Shown here: one piece after another, positions 48,348 through 56,724 of the stretch
How the letters are laid out: the number at the start of each line of letters is the position of its first letter
Numbering within the stretch: position 1 is the first letter of the stretch
The notes under the pieces: generated by a model
Told to the model about the DNA's origin: nothing
Databases searched by the model: none
Seen by the model: the letters and a program-made list of their open reading frames with translations, nothing else
Made by a program: the position numbers and the translations under genes
NCBI RefSeq assembly: GCF_000739655.1
Contig: NZ_BATR01000033.1
Span: 1-56,814, forward strand
Reading direction: 5' to 3'
Source of the DNA: Verrucomicrobium sp. BvORR106
GTDB lineage: Bacteria > Verrucomicrobiota > Verrucomicrobiia > Verrucomicrobiales > Verrucomicrobiaceae
Length of the DNA stretch: 56,814 nucleotides

Positions 48348-49163
48348 TCAATCCCCGCCCAGGCGTTCTGCCCCGGCATAGACATTCATCCGCCCACCAC
48401 GCAGGAAGCCGACCAGCGTCTGGCCGGACTCCCGGGCAAAGTCCACCGCCAGGCTGCTGGGGGCGGACACGGCGGCCACCATCCCGATGCCCCCGGCGAG
48501 TGCCTTCTGCATGAGCTCAAAGGAAACCCGGCCGCTAACTAGCAACACGTGGCGGTCCAGAGGCAGCCGGTCCTGCCGGAGGGCAAACCCGAGCGCTTTG
48601 TCCAGGGCGGAATGGCGACCCACGTCCTCCCGTGCCACCACGAGCTGACCCTCGAGGTCGAAGATGGCGCTGGCATGCAGCCCTCCCGTTTTTTCAAAGG
48701 TGAGCTGCGCGGCCCTCAGTTGATCGGGAAGGCTCCAGAGCAATTCGCGCGGCACCGTCCATTTCCACTCCCGGGGGGCGAAGGACTGAAACACGGACTC
48801 AATAGTGGCCTTGCCACAAACGCCGCAGCTGCTGCTCGCAAACACGTGCCGCGTGAGCTTGGACCAGTCCACCTCCCCCTTGGCCAGCAGGACATCCACC
48901 ACCCCGCCGTAGCCTTCCGAGCGGCTGGGGCAGACGGAGATCTCAAACAGGTCCTTCGGGCTGGTGATGACTCCCTCGGTGAGGAGGAATCCTGCTGCCA
49001 GCTCTTCATCGTGGCCCGGGGTCCGCATGACGACCGCGATGCTTTTCCCTTCCACCCTCAGTTCTAGCGGTTCTTCTGCGGCCACTTCGTCCTGCAACAG
49101 CTCATCCGGCTGCCCGCGAAAAAGGCGGGTCACGGGGACAGAGAGTGAGGCGGGCAGGTTCAT
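48348..49163 (-). CDS. fdhD: Formate dehydrogenase accessory sulfurtransferase FdhD
   Basis: About 271 residues. FdhD sulfurates the molybdenum or tungsten cofactor of formate dehydrogenase. Landmarks are MRTPGHDEELAAGFLLTEG, the Cys loop SSSCGVCGKATIE, VAREDVGRHSALDKALG and VSGRVSFELMQKALAGG. ATG 49163 is preferred because the conserved V-T-R-(x) start region follows in ~10 residues; 33 more codons are in frame upstream without support. Cysteine desulfurase follows immediately. No formate dehydrogenase or molybdenum cofactor gene is in the window, so the target is elsewhere in the genome. It is divergent from the dehydrogenase pair. Confidence 0.95.
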   Translation of the reverse strand: MNLPASLSVPVTRLFRGQPDELLQDEVAAEEPLELRVEGKSIAVVMRTPGHDEELAAGFLLTEGVITSPKDLFEISVCPSRSEGYGGVVDVLLAKGEVDWSKLTRHVFASSSCGVCGKATIESVFQSFAPREWKWTVPRELLWSLPDQLRAAQLTFEKTGGLHASAIFDLEGQLVVAREDVGRHSALDKALGFALRQDRLPLDRHVLLVSGRVSFELMQKALAGGIGMVAAVSAPSSLAVDFARESGQTLVGFLRGGRMNVYAGAERLGGD

Positions 49164-49311
49164 GGAGGGCTTCAAGGGTAACCACCAACCAAAACGGAAC
49201 GTCTTCAAATGCAACGGGGATTCCTTCCCCTCGGATTGCCTCCATACGAAAGTAAATCGCAATCTTGCAACCCTTCTTGCTTTCCGGGTTTCCCTTCCTC
49301 AATTTGCGATC

Positions 49312-50316
49312 ATGCCTGCGCCGAAGGGTCCTCATCTTCTCTGCCTGGCTCCTCTCCCGGGCAGGCTGTCGCATGCCCTGGCGGAGCGGTTTGTCTGCCA
49401 CACCAGTCTCAACGATGGCGAGGAAACCTCCATCCGTGGCCTGGTGGGGTCGGGTAATGCCCTGTACCGGGAAGGCCTTTTGGACATCCTGCCGAATCTG
49501 GAAATCATCTCCGTCTTTGGCACCGGCTACGAGGGCGTGCCGGTGGATTACTGCCGGGCCCGCGGGATCCGCGTCACGCACACACCGGATGTGCTGACAG
49601 AGGACATGGCCGATGTGGCCCTGGCGTTGGTGCTGATGACTTCCCGCCGCCTGCTGGAGGCCAATCGCTTTCTGCATGACGGCGGCTGGCCGGCCATGGC
49701 GTTTCCTCTGGGCTTCAAGCCAGGCGGCAAACGTGCCGGCATCTTTGGGCTGGGCCGGGTCGGTCAGGCTATCGCCCGTCGCCTGGAGGCGCTCGGCATG
49801 CGGGTGGGCTATGCGGGACGGCGGCCCAATCTTACGGTGAGCTACCCGTTCTTCAGGACGCTGCACGATCTGGCTTTCTGGAGCGACTTCCTTATCATCG
49901 CCTGCCCTGGCGGTTCCGCCACCCGGCATCTGGTGGATGGCTCCGTGCTGGAGATGTTGGGGCCGGACGGGACGCTCATCAACATCACACGGGGTTCGGT
50001 GGTAGAGGAGTCCGCCTTGGTCCATGCCCTGGAGACAGGCACCATCCGGGCCGCGGGCCTGGACGTGTATGAGCGGGAGCCGCTGGTCCCAGATGAACTG
50101 ACTCGCCTGCCCCAGGTGGTGTTGCTTCCCCATGTCGGCAGCCGGACGGAGGAGAATCGTGAGGAGATGGCGAGGATAGTCCACGACAATCTCATTGCCC
50201 ATTTCCAGGGGCAGCCGCTCCTGAACGTCATCCCCGATCTGCGGACCACCACGCAACGCCGGTTGGAATCCGTCACGCTTTTTTCCTCGCCTCCGCCCGC
50301 AGTCGCCGCAAAGTAG
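49312..50316 (+). CDS. D-2-hydroxyacid dehydrogenase (glyoxylate/hydroxypyruvate reductase-like)
   Basis: 334 residues. NAD(P)-dependent reduction of a 2-keto acid. Features are FGTGYEGVPVDYCRARGI with the substrate-side glycine, HTPDVLTEDMADVALALVL, nucleotide-binding GIFGLGRVGQAIARRLEALG, catalytic Arg in NITRGSVVEE, Glu in LDVYEREP and His in LLPHVGSRTEEN. The substrate may be glyoxylate, hydroxypyruvate or 2-ketogluconate; the sequence does not decide. Arg in GYAGRRPN after the Rossmann strand suggests NADPH. ATG 49312 is the first with homology. The stop is 4 bp from the alanine dehydrogenase start, so the two are one operon. Confidence 0.93.
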   Translation: MPAPKGPHLLCLAPLPGRLSHALAERFVCHTSLNDGEETSIRGLVGSGNALYREGLLDILPNLEIISVFGTGYEGVPVDYCRARGIRVTHTPDVLTEDMADVALALVLMTSRRLLEANRFLHDGGWPAMAFPLGFKPGGKRAGIFGLGRVGQAIARRLEALGMRVGYAGRRPNLTVSYPFFRTLHDLAFWSDFLIIACPGGSATRHLVDGSVLEMLGPDGTLINITRGSVVEESALVHALETGTIRAAGLDVYEREPLVPDELTRLPQVVLLPHVGSRTEENREEMARIVHDNLIAHFQGQPLLNVIPDLRTTTQRRLESVTLFSSPPPAVAAK

Positions 50317-50320
50317 CTGC

Positions 50321-51436
50321 ATGATCATCGGCGTTCCCAAAGAGATCAAGGCTCAGGAGAATCGTGTGGCGCTGCTGCCCTCCGCTGCCTACCAACTGGT
50401 CAAGCGGGGGCACCGGGTGGTGGTGGAGACCCAGGCAGGTGCGGGATCCGGCTTCCCGGATGAAGAATATGCCAACGCCGGGGCGGAGATCCTGAGCACC
50501 CACGAGGCCGTCTTTGCCCAGGCGGACATGATCGTGAAGGTGAAGGAGCCCCTGCCTCAGGAGTACCCTCTGCTGCGGCCCGGGCAGATCCTTTTCACCT
50601 ACCTGCATCTGGCCGCCAGCAAGCCGCTCACGGAGGCGCTCCTGGCCTCCCAATGCACTGGCATCGCGTATGAAACGGTGGAGGTGAACCGCCGCCTCCC
50701 CCTGCTGGAGCCCATGAGCGAGATCGCCGGGCGCATGAGCGTGGTGGTGGGTGCCTACTTTCTGGCCAAACATCACGGGGGCAAAGGCGTGCTGCTCGGC
50801 GGCGTCCCCGGCGTCCTTCCGGGCAAGGTGGTCGTCATTGGGGGGGGCACGGCCGGGGTCAATGCCGCCCGCATGGCCACGGGCCTGGGCGCAGATGTGA
50901 CCATCCTGGAGGTGGATGTGGAACGCATGCGCTTCCTCGACATCACCCTCCACACCGCCCACACCCTCTACTCCAACCACGCCCATATTCTGGAAATGCT
51001 GCCCAGCGTGGACTTGCTCATCGGAGCGGTGCTGGTGCCTGGAGCCAAGGCCCCCAAGCTCATCACCCGCCAGATGCTCCAGGTCATGAAGCCCGGCAGT
51101 GTGTTGGTGGACATCGCCATCGACCAGGGGGGCTGCTGCGAGACCTCCCGCGCCACCACGCATGACCAGCCCACCTATGTGGAGGAGGAGGTCACCCACT
51201 ATTGCGTGGCCAACATGCCTGCGGCCTATGCTCGCACGGCGACCCAGGCCCTGACCAACGTGACCTACCGCTACATTGAACTGCTGGCAGACCATGGGGT
51301 GCCCGGCGCATTCCAACGGGATGCCAATCTTCTTGATGGCCTTAACGTCTATAATGGACATGTCACCCATGCCGCTGTCGCCGACGCCCACGGGCTGCCG
51401 CATCTGGATGCGGACACGATCTTTGCGTCACGATAG
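50321..51436 (+). CDS. ald: Alanine dehydrogenase
   Basis: 371 residues. NAD-linked interconversion of L-alanine with pyruvate and ammonia. It begins [20 protein letters not shown] with the typical Lys/Arg residues; [10 protein letters not shown] carries the substrate Lys; FTYLHLAAS contains the catalytic His; the nucleotide site is [39 protein letters not shown] and [18 protein letters not shown] close the family pattern. It is directly downstream of the hydroxyacid dehydrogenase gene, suggesting joint use in two- and three-carbon acid metabolism. A Gfo/Idh/MocA gene starts 57 bp further on. Confidence 0.96.
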   Translation: MIIGVPKEIKAQENRVALLPSAAYQLVKRGHRVVVETQAGAGSGFPDEEYANAGAEILSTHEAVFAQADMIVKVKEPLPQEYPLLRPGQILFTYLHLAASKPLTEALLASQCTGIAYETVEVNRRLPLLEPMSEIAGRMSVVVGAYFLAKHHGGKGVLLGGVPGVLPGKVVVIGGGTAGVNAARMATGLGADVTILEVDVERMRFLDITLHTAHTLYSNHAHILEMLPSVDLLIGAVLVPGAKAPKLITRQMLQVMKPGSVLVDIAIDQGGCCETSRATTHDQPTYVEEEVTHYCVANMPAAYARTATQALTNVTYRYIELLADHGVPGAFQRDANLLDGLNVYNGHVTHAAVADAHGLPHLDADTIFASR

Positions 51437-51493
51437 TCCACTCTTTCGACATTTAACTGTTTTATCTAGGTTCGTTCCCCTCCTCTCTTTCAC

Positions 51494-52951
51494 ATGCCTC
51501 CCTCGCCTTCCTCATCCCGCCGCCGGTTCCTGTCCCAAGCTACTTTTGCCGGCGGGGCCTTTTTCATCAGCAGCCGCCTCACCTCCTGCGGCGGCAAGGC
51601 CAATGACGCCATCAATGTGGCCGTGGTGGGTCTCAAGGGCCGTGGTGGAGATCATCTGGCGAGCTACAAGAAAATCCCGGGCGTGCGCCTCGCCGCGATC
51701 TGTGATGTGAATTCCAAGTACCTGGCCGATGAAGCCGAGCGCCTGAAAAAGGAAGGTCTGACGGTGAAGACCTATCAGGACTACCGGAAACTGCTGGCTG
51801 ACAAAGACATTGATGCCGTGAGCCTGGCCACGCCGAACCACTGGCATGCCCTGGGGGCGCAGTGGGCCATGGAGGCAGGCAAGGATGTCTTTGTGGAGAA
51901 GCCCGTGTCTCACAACGTGTGGGAAGGCCGCCAGATCGTGAATGCGGAGAAGAAGCTCAATCGCATTGTCCAGGGGGGCACCCAGAGCCGGAGCAGCTTT
52001 GCCATCCGTGAGGCTGTCGCCTGGGTGCAGGCGGGCAATCTGGGCAAGATCACCCTCGCCCGGGGTCTCTGCTACAAGAGCCGCCCCGCCATGAAGGTGC
52101 GCAAGACGCCTCTGCCCGTGCCGGCGGAGGTGGACCGTGACCTGTGGTTCGGGCCGGCCCCCATTGCAGACATCCGTCGTCCGCGCCTGGACTATGACTG
52201 GCACTGGCAGTGGCCCTATGGAAACGGCGATCTGGGCAATCAGGGCGTGCACCAGATGGACATTGCTCGCTGGTTCCTGGGTGAGACGGCCATTGCCCCC
52301 ACCGCTTGGAGTGTCGGGGGGCGTCTTGGCTATGAAGATGACGGCCAGACCCCCAACACGCAGATCGTGTACCAGGGTTATGAGAAGGCCCCGCTGATCT
52401 TTGAAGTACGGGGGCTGCCCACCGCCAAGGACGCGGGCGAAGGCATGGACAAGTTCATGGGGGCTGGCGTAGGCGTCATCATCCACTGCGAAAACGGCCA
52501 TGTGCTGGTGCCTGACTACTACAGCGCCATTGCCTATGACAAAGAGGGCAAGGAAGTGAAAAAGTGGGAAGGTGCGGACAACCACTACGAAAACTTCATC
52601 AAGGCCGTGCGCAGCCGGAAGCCCACAGAGTTGAACGCTCCACTGCTGGACGGTCATCTGAGCGCCGCGATCTGCCACACGGGCAACATCTCCTACCAGC
52701 TTGGTGAGAAGAAGGGTGTCGAGGAAATCAAGCAGACCCTTGCCCCGATCCCGGGCGCGACGGAGACGCTTGATCGCATGCTCCAGCACCTCCAGGCGAA
52801 CGCCGTGGATCTCAATGCCACCCCGCTCACGCTGGGGCCGGTGCTGAAGTTCGATCCCGCTGCCGAAACCGCGACGGGCAACGAAGCCGCCAGCAAGCTG
52901 CTCACGCGTGAGTACCGCGCACCCTACGTGGTGAAGGCTTATCCCGCGTAA
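51494..52951 (+). CDS. Exported Gfo/Idh/MocA family oxidoreductase
   Basis: 485 residues. SRRRFLSQATFAGGAFFISS is a twin-arginine signal; a Cys in TSCGG (residue 32) could be a lipobox, so it may be a Tat lipoprotein. The Rossmann fold begins with INVAVVGLKGRGGDHL, and the EKP motif is DVFVEKPVSHNVWEG. Then PNHWHALGAQWAMEAG and DYDWHWQWPYGNGDLGNQGV, the latter being the family's conserved region near the active site, with His in HQMDIARWFLG. Related proteins are numerous in these phyla and act on sugars outside the cytoplasm; the substrate is not known. It ends 32 bp before a terminator shared with the opposing gene. Confidence 0.92.
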   Translation: MPPSPSSSRRRFLSQATFAGGAFFISSRLTSCGGKANDAINVAVVGLKGRGGDHLASYKKIPGVRLAAICDVNSKYLADEAERLKKEGLTVKTYQDYRKLLADKDIDAVSLATPNHWHALGAQWAMEAGKDVFVEKPVSHNVWEGRQIVNAEKKLNRIVQGGTQSRSSFAIREAVAWVQAGNLGKITLARGLCYKSRPAMKVRKTPLPVPAEVDRDLWFGPAPIADIRRPRLDYDWHWQWPYGNGDLGNQGVHQMDIARWFLGETAIAPTAWSVGGRLGYEDDGQTPNTQIVYQGYEKAPLIFEVRGLPTAKDAGEGMDKFMGAGVGVIIHCENGHVLVPDYYSAIAYDKEGKEVKKWEGADNHYENFIKAVRSRKPTELNAPLLDGHLSAAICHTGNISYQLGEKKGVEEIKQTLAPIPGATETLDRMLQHLQANAVDLNATPLTLGPVLKFDPAAETATGNEAASKLLTREYRAPYVVKAYPA

Positions 52952-52982
52952 GGCAGTTGGAATAGTCGGAAGAAAAGACTTG

Positions 52983-53018
52983 GGCCTGCGCTTCCCCGGA
53001 ACTTGGGGAGCGCAGGCC
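52983..53018. terminator. Bidirectional terminator between convergent oxidoreductase genes
   Basis: GGCCTGCGCTTCCCC (52983-52997) pairs with GGGGAGCGCAGGCC (53005-53018) through one bulged T. The minus strand continues with a T-rich run (AAGTCTTTTCTT), so it can serve the minus gene, while TGCTCTTTG follows on plus. The right arm shares GGGGAGCGCA with the dispersed repeat at 4608 and 37419. Confidence 0.8.
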
Positions 53019-53038
53019 TGCTCTTTGATGGACGTCGT

Positions 53039-54280
53039 TTACGCTGGCCGGGTGAATTGCGGGATCTTCAGCGATTCCCCGCCCTTCAACGCCGATTGGT
53101 GGGCGATGATGCCGGGCACGGTGTAGGCGAGCGCTTCGTAGAGGTCCACGGTGGGCCGTCTTGTGTTCGCCAGCGCATCAATGAACTCGTGCGTCAGGAA
53201 GGTGTGGGAGCCGTGGTGTCCGCTGTTGTGGCGCAGCGGTTCTGGGAGCAGGTCGGTCTTCCACCAGTCTGGCTGCTCATAGGGAGTCAGCTTGGCAGCG
53301 ACCAGCGGGAAGCCGGCGTCATCGTGGCCCTGCTCCTTGCCTGGCTGCCAGATGGCATGGCCCTGCCCCGGATTGGCTGCGAAGCTCATCTTGCTGCCGT
53401 ACCAGTTGGCGCTCTCCCGGCCCCATACGGGTCCTTCCCACCAGATGCGCACCGGGAAGGGCGTGCCCCGGTCGCTGCGGAAGTGGGCGGTCTCGTTCCA
53501 GTACGGGTTGTTGCCGAAGGCGTTCTTCTTGCACACAGGGTGATCGTTCCCCCACCCTGAGCACGTCACCTCCACCAGCCGCTCCTTCGTGACGCTCACC
53601 AGGTGGGCGGTACAGTGGGTGGGGTAGAACATCGGCGGCACGCCATAGCGCCAGGTGGGCTTATCGGCGGAGCCATAGAGGACCCGCAGTCCTGGGTGCA
53701 GGTACTCGGACTCACAAGAAACCATGCTGCCCAGGGTGCCGTCCTCGTAGAACTTACGGGCACTGATGGTGAAGTCCTGGTAGTAGCTCGTTTCGGCCAT
53801 CATGTAGGTCAGGCCGCTCTTCCGGGCGGTTTCCTCCAGGCTGTGTGCCTGATCCAGAGCCTCGGCCACGGTGGCGGCCATCACGGCTGGCACGGCGGAG
53901 ATCACGTGCTTGCCGTGCTTCAGTGCGAGCACGGCATGCTCGTAGTGCTTGGGGCCGTCGGTGAAGACGGCGATGGCATCCAGATTGGGATCCTTCACCA
54001 TCTCCTCCAGGGAGGCGTAGCTCTTGTCGCAGCGGTAGGTTTTGACCAGATGGGCACGGCGCTCGGGAATCAGGTCCGTAACGGCGGCGACTTCGCATTG
54101 GGGATGTTCATGCCAGTGGAAGGTCGCGCCGAAACGCCCGCCTGCGATGCCAAGGCGGACCTTCTTACCGGGGGTGGCAGCGGCGTTGCCTATGGGGACG
54201 ATGCCCGCGGCAGCCCCTGCGGCGATGGTGGCGAGGAACTGGCGGCGACTGGGGCGGTCGGTGGAGGTGGAGGATTTCAT
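53039..54280 (-). CDS. Tat-exported Gfo/Idh/MocA family oxidoreductase
   Basis: 413 residues. A twin-arginine signal (SRRQFLATIAAGAAAGIVP) is followed by a Rossmann fold (KVRLGIAGGRFGATFHWHEH). The EKP segment is altered to HVISAVPAVMA, lacking the Lys that usually starts the catalytic region, so the standard NAD sugar-dehydrogenase chemistry is in doubt. Other conserved stretches: AIAVFTDGPKHYEHAVLALK, TYMMAETSYYQD, and HGSHTFLTHEFIDALANTR near the end. The substrate is not known. An AraC regulator gene is divergent, 102 bp away, and may control it. Confidence 0.87.
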   Translation of the reverse strand: MKSSTSTDRPSRRQFLATIAAGAAAGIVPIGNAAATPGKKVRLGIAGGRFGATFHWHEHPQCEVAAVTDLIPERRAHLVKTYRCDKSYASLEEMVKDPNLDAIAVFTDGPKHYEHAVLALKHGKHVISAVPAVMAATVAEALDQAHSLEETARKSGLTYMMAETSYYQDFTISARKFYEDGTLGSMVSCESEYLHPGLRVLYGSADKPTWRYGVPPMFYPTHCTAHLVSVTKERLVEVTCSGWGNDHPVCKKNAFGNNPYWNETAHFRSDRGTPFPVRIWWEGPVWGRESANWYGSKMSFAANPGQGHAIWQPGKEQGHDDAGFPLVAAKLTPYEQPDWWKTDLLPEPLRHNSGHHGSHTFLTHEFIDALANTRRPTVDLYEALAYTVPGIIAHQSALKGGESLKIPQFTRPA

Positions 54281-54382
54281 GCTTGGGATGGAATCAAGAG
54301 TGGTTTTGCTGCCGTTATGTGAGCGTGACGTCGCCCTTTTGGGAATGGACGGCCCCTGGTGATTTCCTGCATTTTTTCAACC

Positions 54383-55258
54383 ATGAACGTTCTGCCCTAT
54401 CACCACGACTGGCCTCTGCTGGCCGACGGGCACTTTGGACTGCAAATGCACTGGTTTGGCCGCTATGCCGGGTACCCCGAGTGGGCGGTGGAGCGCAGCC
54501 GCCTCGCCCCGCAGATGATGAGTTTTTTCTTTGTGGAGAGTTCCTCGTGCTGGGCAGAGATCAATGGGACGCGACTGGAACTGGCTACGGGTGACTTCGT
54601 CATCATCAAGGGGGGCGATGAGTTTGAGTTCGGCCACGATCCTCGGGCTCCGCATGTGAGCCTCAGCGCAAGTCTCGCCATCTCCCAGGGAGGTGAACCC
54701 AACGTCCTCCTGCAGCGGGCCTTCCCGCGGCGCTGCTCCTGGCATTCGCATACGGAGTTCGTCTCGGAGTTTGAAAAAGTGCTGGCGGTGCTGGGCGGCA
54801 CTACCGTGGGGCAGGGATTTGCCCTGCATGGCGCGGTACTCCAGTGGGTGGCGTATCTGATGCGCCATCTGCACGCCCCGCTTCAAAAGGGCGCGGTCAC
54901 TCCCGGAGGCCGGCGCGGGCTGGATGCCATCCTCCATGCGCAACGGTGGGCCACAGAGCATCTGGCAGAGGAAATTACTCTGGCCGACTGGGCGGCTGCT
55001 GCCGGCATGGGGGCCGTGTACTTTGGCCGTCTCTTCAAACGTGAGACCGGGCGCCGCCCCATGGAGTGGCTCAACGAACGCCGGCTGCAACTTGCCGTGC
55101 AGCAGCTCATGCACTCACCCCGTGCGGTGGCTGAGATCGCCCAGGATTGCGGCTTTGTGTGCCCGTTCTATTTCTCCCGTGTCTTCCGACGCCGCTACGG
55201 CTGTCCGCCGTCCGATGTGCGGCGGCAACCGCATCAGCGATTGCAGTCTGCGTTGTAG
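54383..55258 (+). CDS. AraC family transcriptional regulator
   Basis: About 291 residues. The N-terminal part (about 1-150) is a cupin-like sensor with LATGDFVIIKGGDEFEFGHD. The C-terminal ~100 residues carry two helix-turn-helix motifs: LAEEITLADWAAAAGMGAVY followed by FGRLFKRETGRRPMEWLNER, and AVAEIAQDCGFVCPFYFSRV followed by FRRRYGCPPSD. ATG 54383 is chosen; the region upstream to 54359 starts with GTG. It is divergent from the Tat oxidoreductase gene, so a sugar or derivative acting as inducer is likely. Confidence 0.92.
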   Translation: MNVLPYHHDWPLLADGHFGLQMHWFGRYAGYPEWAVERSRLAPQMMSFFFVESSSCWAEINGTRLELATGDFVIIKGGDEFEFGHDPRAPHVSLSASLAISQGGEPNVLLQRAFPRRCSWHSHTEFVSEFEKVLAVLGGTTVGQGFALHGAVLQWVAYLMRHLHAPLQKGAVTPGGRRGLDAILHAQRWATEHLAEEITLADWAAAAGMGAVYFGRLFKRETGRRPMEWLNERRLQLAVQQLMHSPRAVAEIAQDCGFVCPFYFSRVFRRRYGCPPSDVRRQPHQRLQSAL

Positions 55259-55259
55259 C

Positions 55260-56441
55260 TCATTGCTTCACCGTCCCCCGCTTCGCGATCTCTCGGGTGT
55301 CCAGCACCTCGCCCTTCAGATTCTTGAACTGCACCTTCATCTTGTCCGAGCCAGCGGTGAAAGTCAGCAGCAGGTAGTTGTCCTGGCTGGCGAAGAAGGC
55401 GGACTTGGCATCCTTGTACGGTGAGCCGTCGCCCTTGAGGCAGGTATTGAAATATGGCAGGCCCCCTTCCAGCTCGGCGCGTTCGGCGAAATAACCAAAA
55501 CCCGTGACCAGCGCGCTGCCTTTGCGGAACTGTTCATGCCACAGGCCCTTGGTCTTGCCTGCGAGCGAAGACTGGCGCTCGTTGTTGAGGGTGAAGACGA
55601 AGCCGTTGGTGGTCTCGGCCATGAGCTTCTTGTACCATTGGAACTGGTCAGAGCTTTCATCCCAGGCATGGCAGGTCTGCCAGGTGGTGCCGAAGTCGGA
55701 GATGTGGTTCAGGTCCAGGGCGACAAAGCGCACATCGAAGGCCGGGATGTCGAAATGCCAGCGCCATTCCTCCCCTGGCAGGGCGAAGAATTCGCGGTAG
55801 GCCGTGGCTTCCACGTCATAGACGGGCTCGGCGGGCGGCTTCGGACCGCGGGGTCGGACTTCACGATCATGGTTGCCCAGGATGGGAAGGAAGGGCGTGC
55901 TGCGGAACAGCTCAGGTTGCTGGTCAATGAGCGCGCTGAAGGCCTTCAGTCCGGGTGTGGCGGCCTCGTGCAGGCTCGGGACATTGTCCCCAGCGGTCAG
56001 TAGGAGGTGCACCTTGTCGTTCTTTAGTGCGGACAGATCCCGCCCCGGCGCATAGCCCCAGTCTCCCACGATGGCCACGCGGAGCTCACCCTGGTCCGGG
56101 AGGCTGTGGAACCATGCCTCGGGGCTGGTGTGGGTCCCCGTTCCCACGGTGTAGGAGTAGAGTGTGTTGGCGTTTGTAACGGGGATCTCCACGTGATGCA
56201 GTGTGCGTGTCCCTGGAAGACGCACTTCCTCCTGGGGAGCACCGTCTGCTGCCCGAAAGCGAACCACCGATTCCGCAGGTGACGCGGTCTCCCAGTTCAC
56301 GACCAGCGCATTTGGAGTGTGAGACTGGTGAGTCAGCCAGATCCTCTCCACCTGAGCGTGGGCGCTTCCCGTGAACACGGCGGCTAGAAGGGTGGCAAAG
56401 GGGAGGAACCCGGAAAGAATGCGAAACAAGCGGTGTACCAT
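55260..56441 (-). CDS. Purple-acid-phosphatase-like protein with missing metal-ligand histidines
   Basis: About 393 residues. A signal peptide (RILSGFLPFATLLAAVFTGS, cleavage after AHA) is followed by a fibronectin-like N-terminal domain (NALVVNWETASPAESVVRFR) and a metallophosphoesterase core. The motifs VGDWGYAPG, LTAGDNVPS and LGNHDRE are present, so three of the five blocks survive. The later blocks differ: where the family has HH-P, this protein reads FTLNNERQSS, and where it has GH-H-YER it reads GFGYFAERAE. Metal binding is therefore doubtful. It could be a conserved non-catalytic subfamily or use an altered site. ATG 56441 is preferred, as the signal follows at once; 49 extra codons upstream are Arg/Lys-rich. 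Confidence 0.85.
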   Translation of the reverse strand: MVHRLFRILSGFLPFATLLAAVFTGSAHAQVERIWLTHQSHTPNALVVNWETASPAESVVRFRAADGAPQEEVRLPGTRTLHHVEIPVTNANTLYSYTVGTGTHTSPEAWFHSLPDQGELRVAIVGDWGYAPGRDLSALKNDKVHLLLTAGDNVPSLHEAATPGLKAFSALIDQQPELFRSTPFLPILGNHDREVRPRGPKPPAEPVYDVEATAYREFFALPGEEWRWHFDIPAFDVRFVALDLNHISDFGTTWQTCHAWDESSDQFQWYKKLMAETTNGFVFTLNNERQSSLAGKTKGLWHEQFRKGSALVTGFGYFAERAELEGGLPYFNTCLKGDGSPYKDAKSAFFASQDNYLLLTFTAGSDKMKVQFKNLKGEVLDTREIAKRGTVKQ

Positions 56442-56724
56442 CCGACCGTTACGACTTTGAAGAGGGTGGTTTAGCCCGGATTCGAACTCATTTTTGGGGC
56501 GATGGTGAGTCTTGGTGGGTTTTTTGGGGAGCGGAGCGACGCGCCGGACATCGTTTTGCCACTTTCTGACCGCGTTTCGCCCTTTCAAATACCCCTGAAG
56601 GACTTCCTTTTGAGGCTGTTGCGCATCTCCCTAAGAGTTTTTTGGAGATTTGCGGCTCTTCTTTTTTGGCCTCTGAATTCGCTAATGCTTCATCAGCCTT
56701 AATAAAATCACCAGCCTCTTCCGC

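Noticed and set aside
56462-56500. A TTCGAACTC word (GAGTTCGAATC on the minus strand) like a tRNA T-arm
   Set aside because: Bases on either side do not pair as a five-base T stem, and no acceptor or anticodon arm is found nearby.
56500-56720. A Lys/Glu/Ala-rich minus-strand frame ending near 56500
   Set aside because: It has no ATG start downstream of a stop at about 56740 and no recognisable domain.
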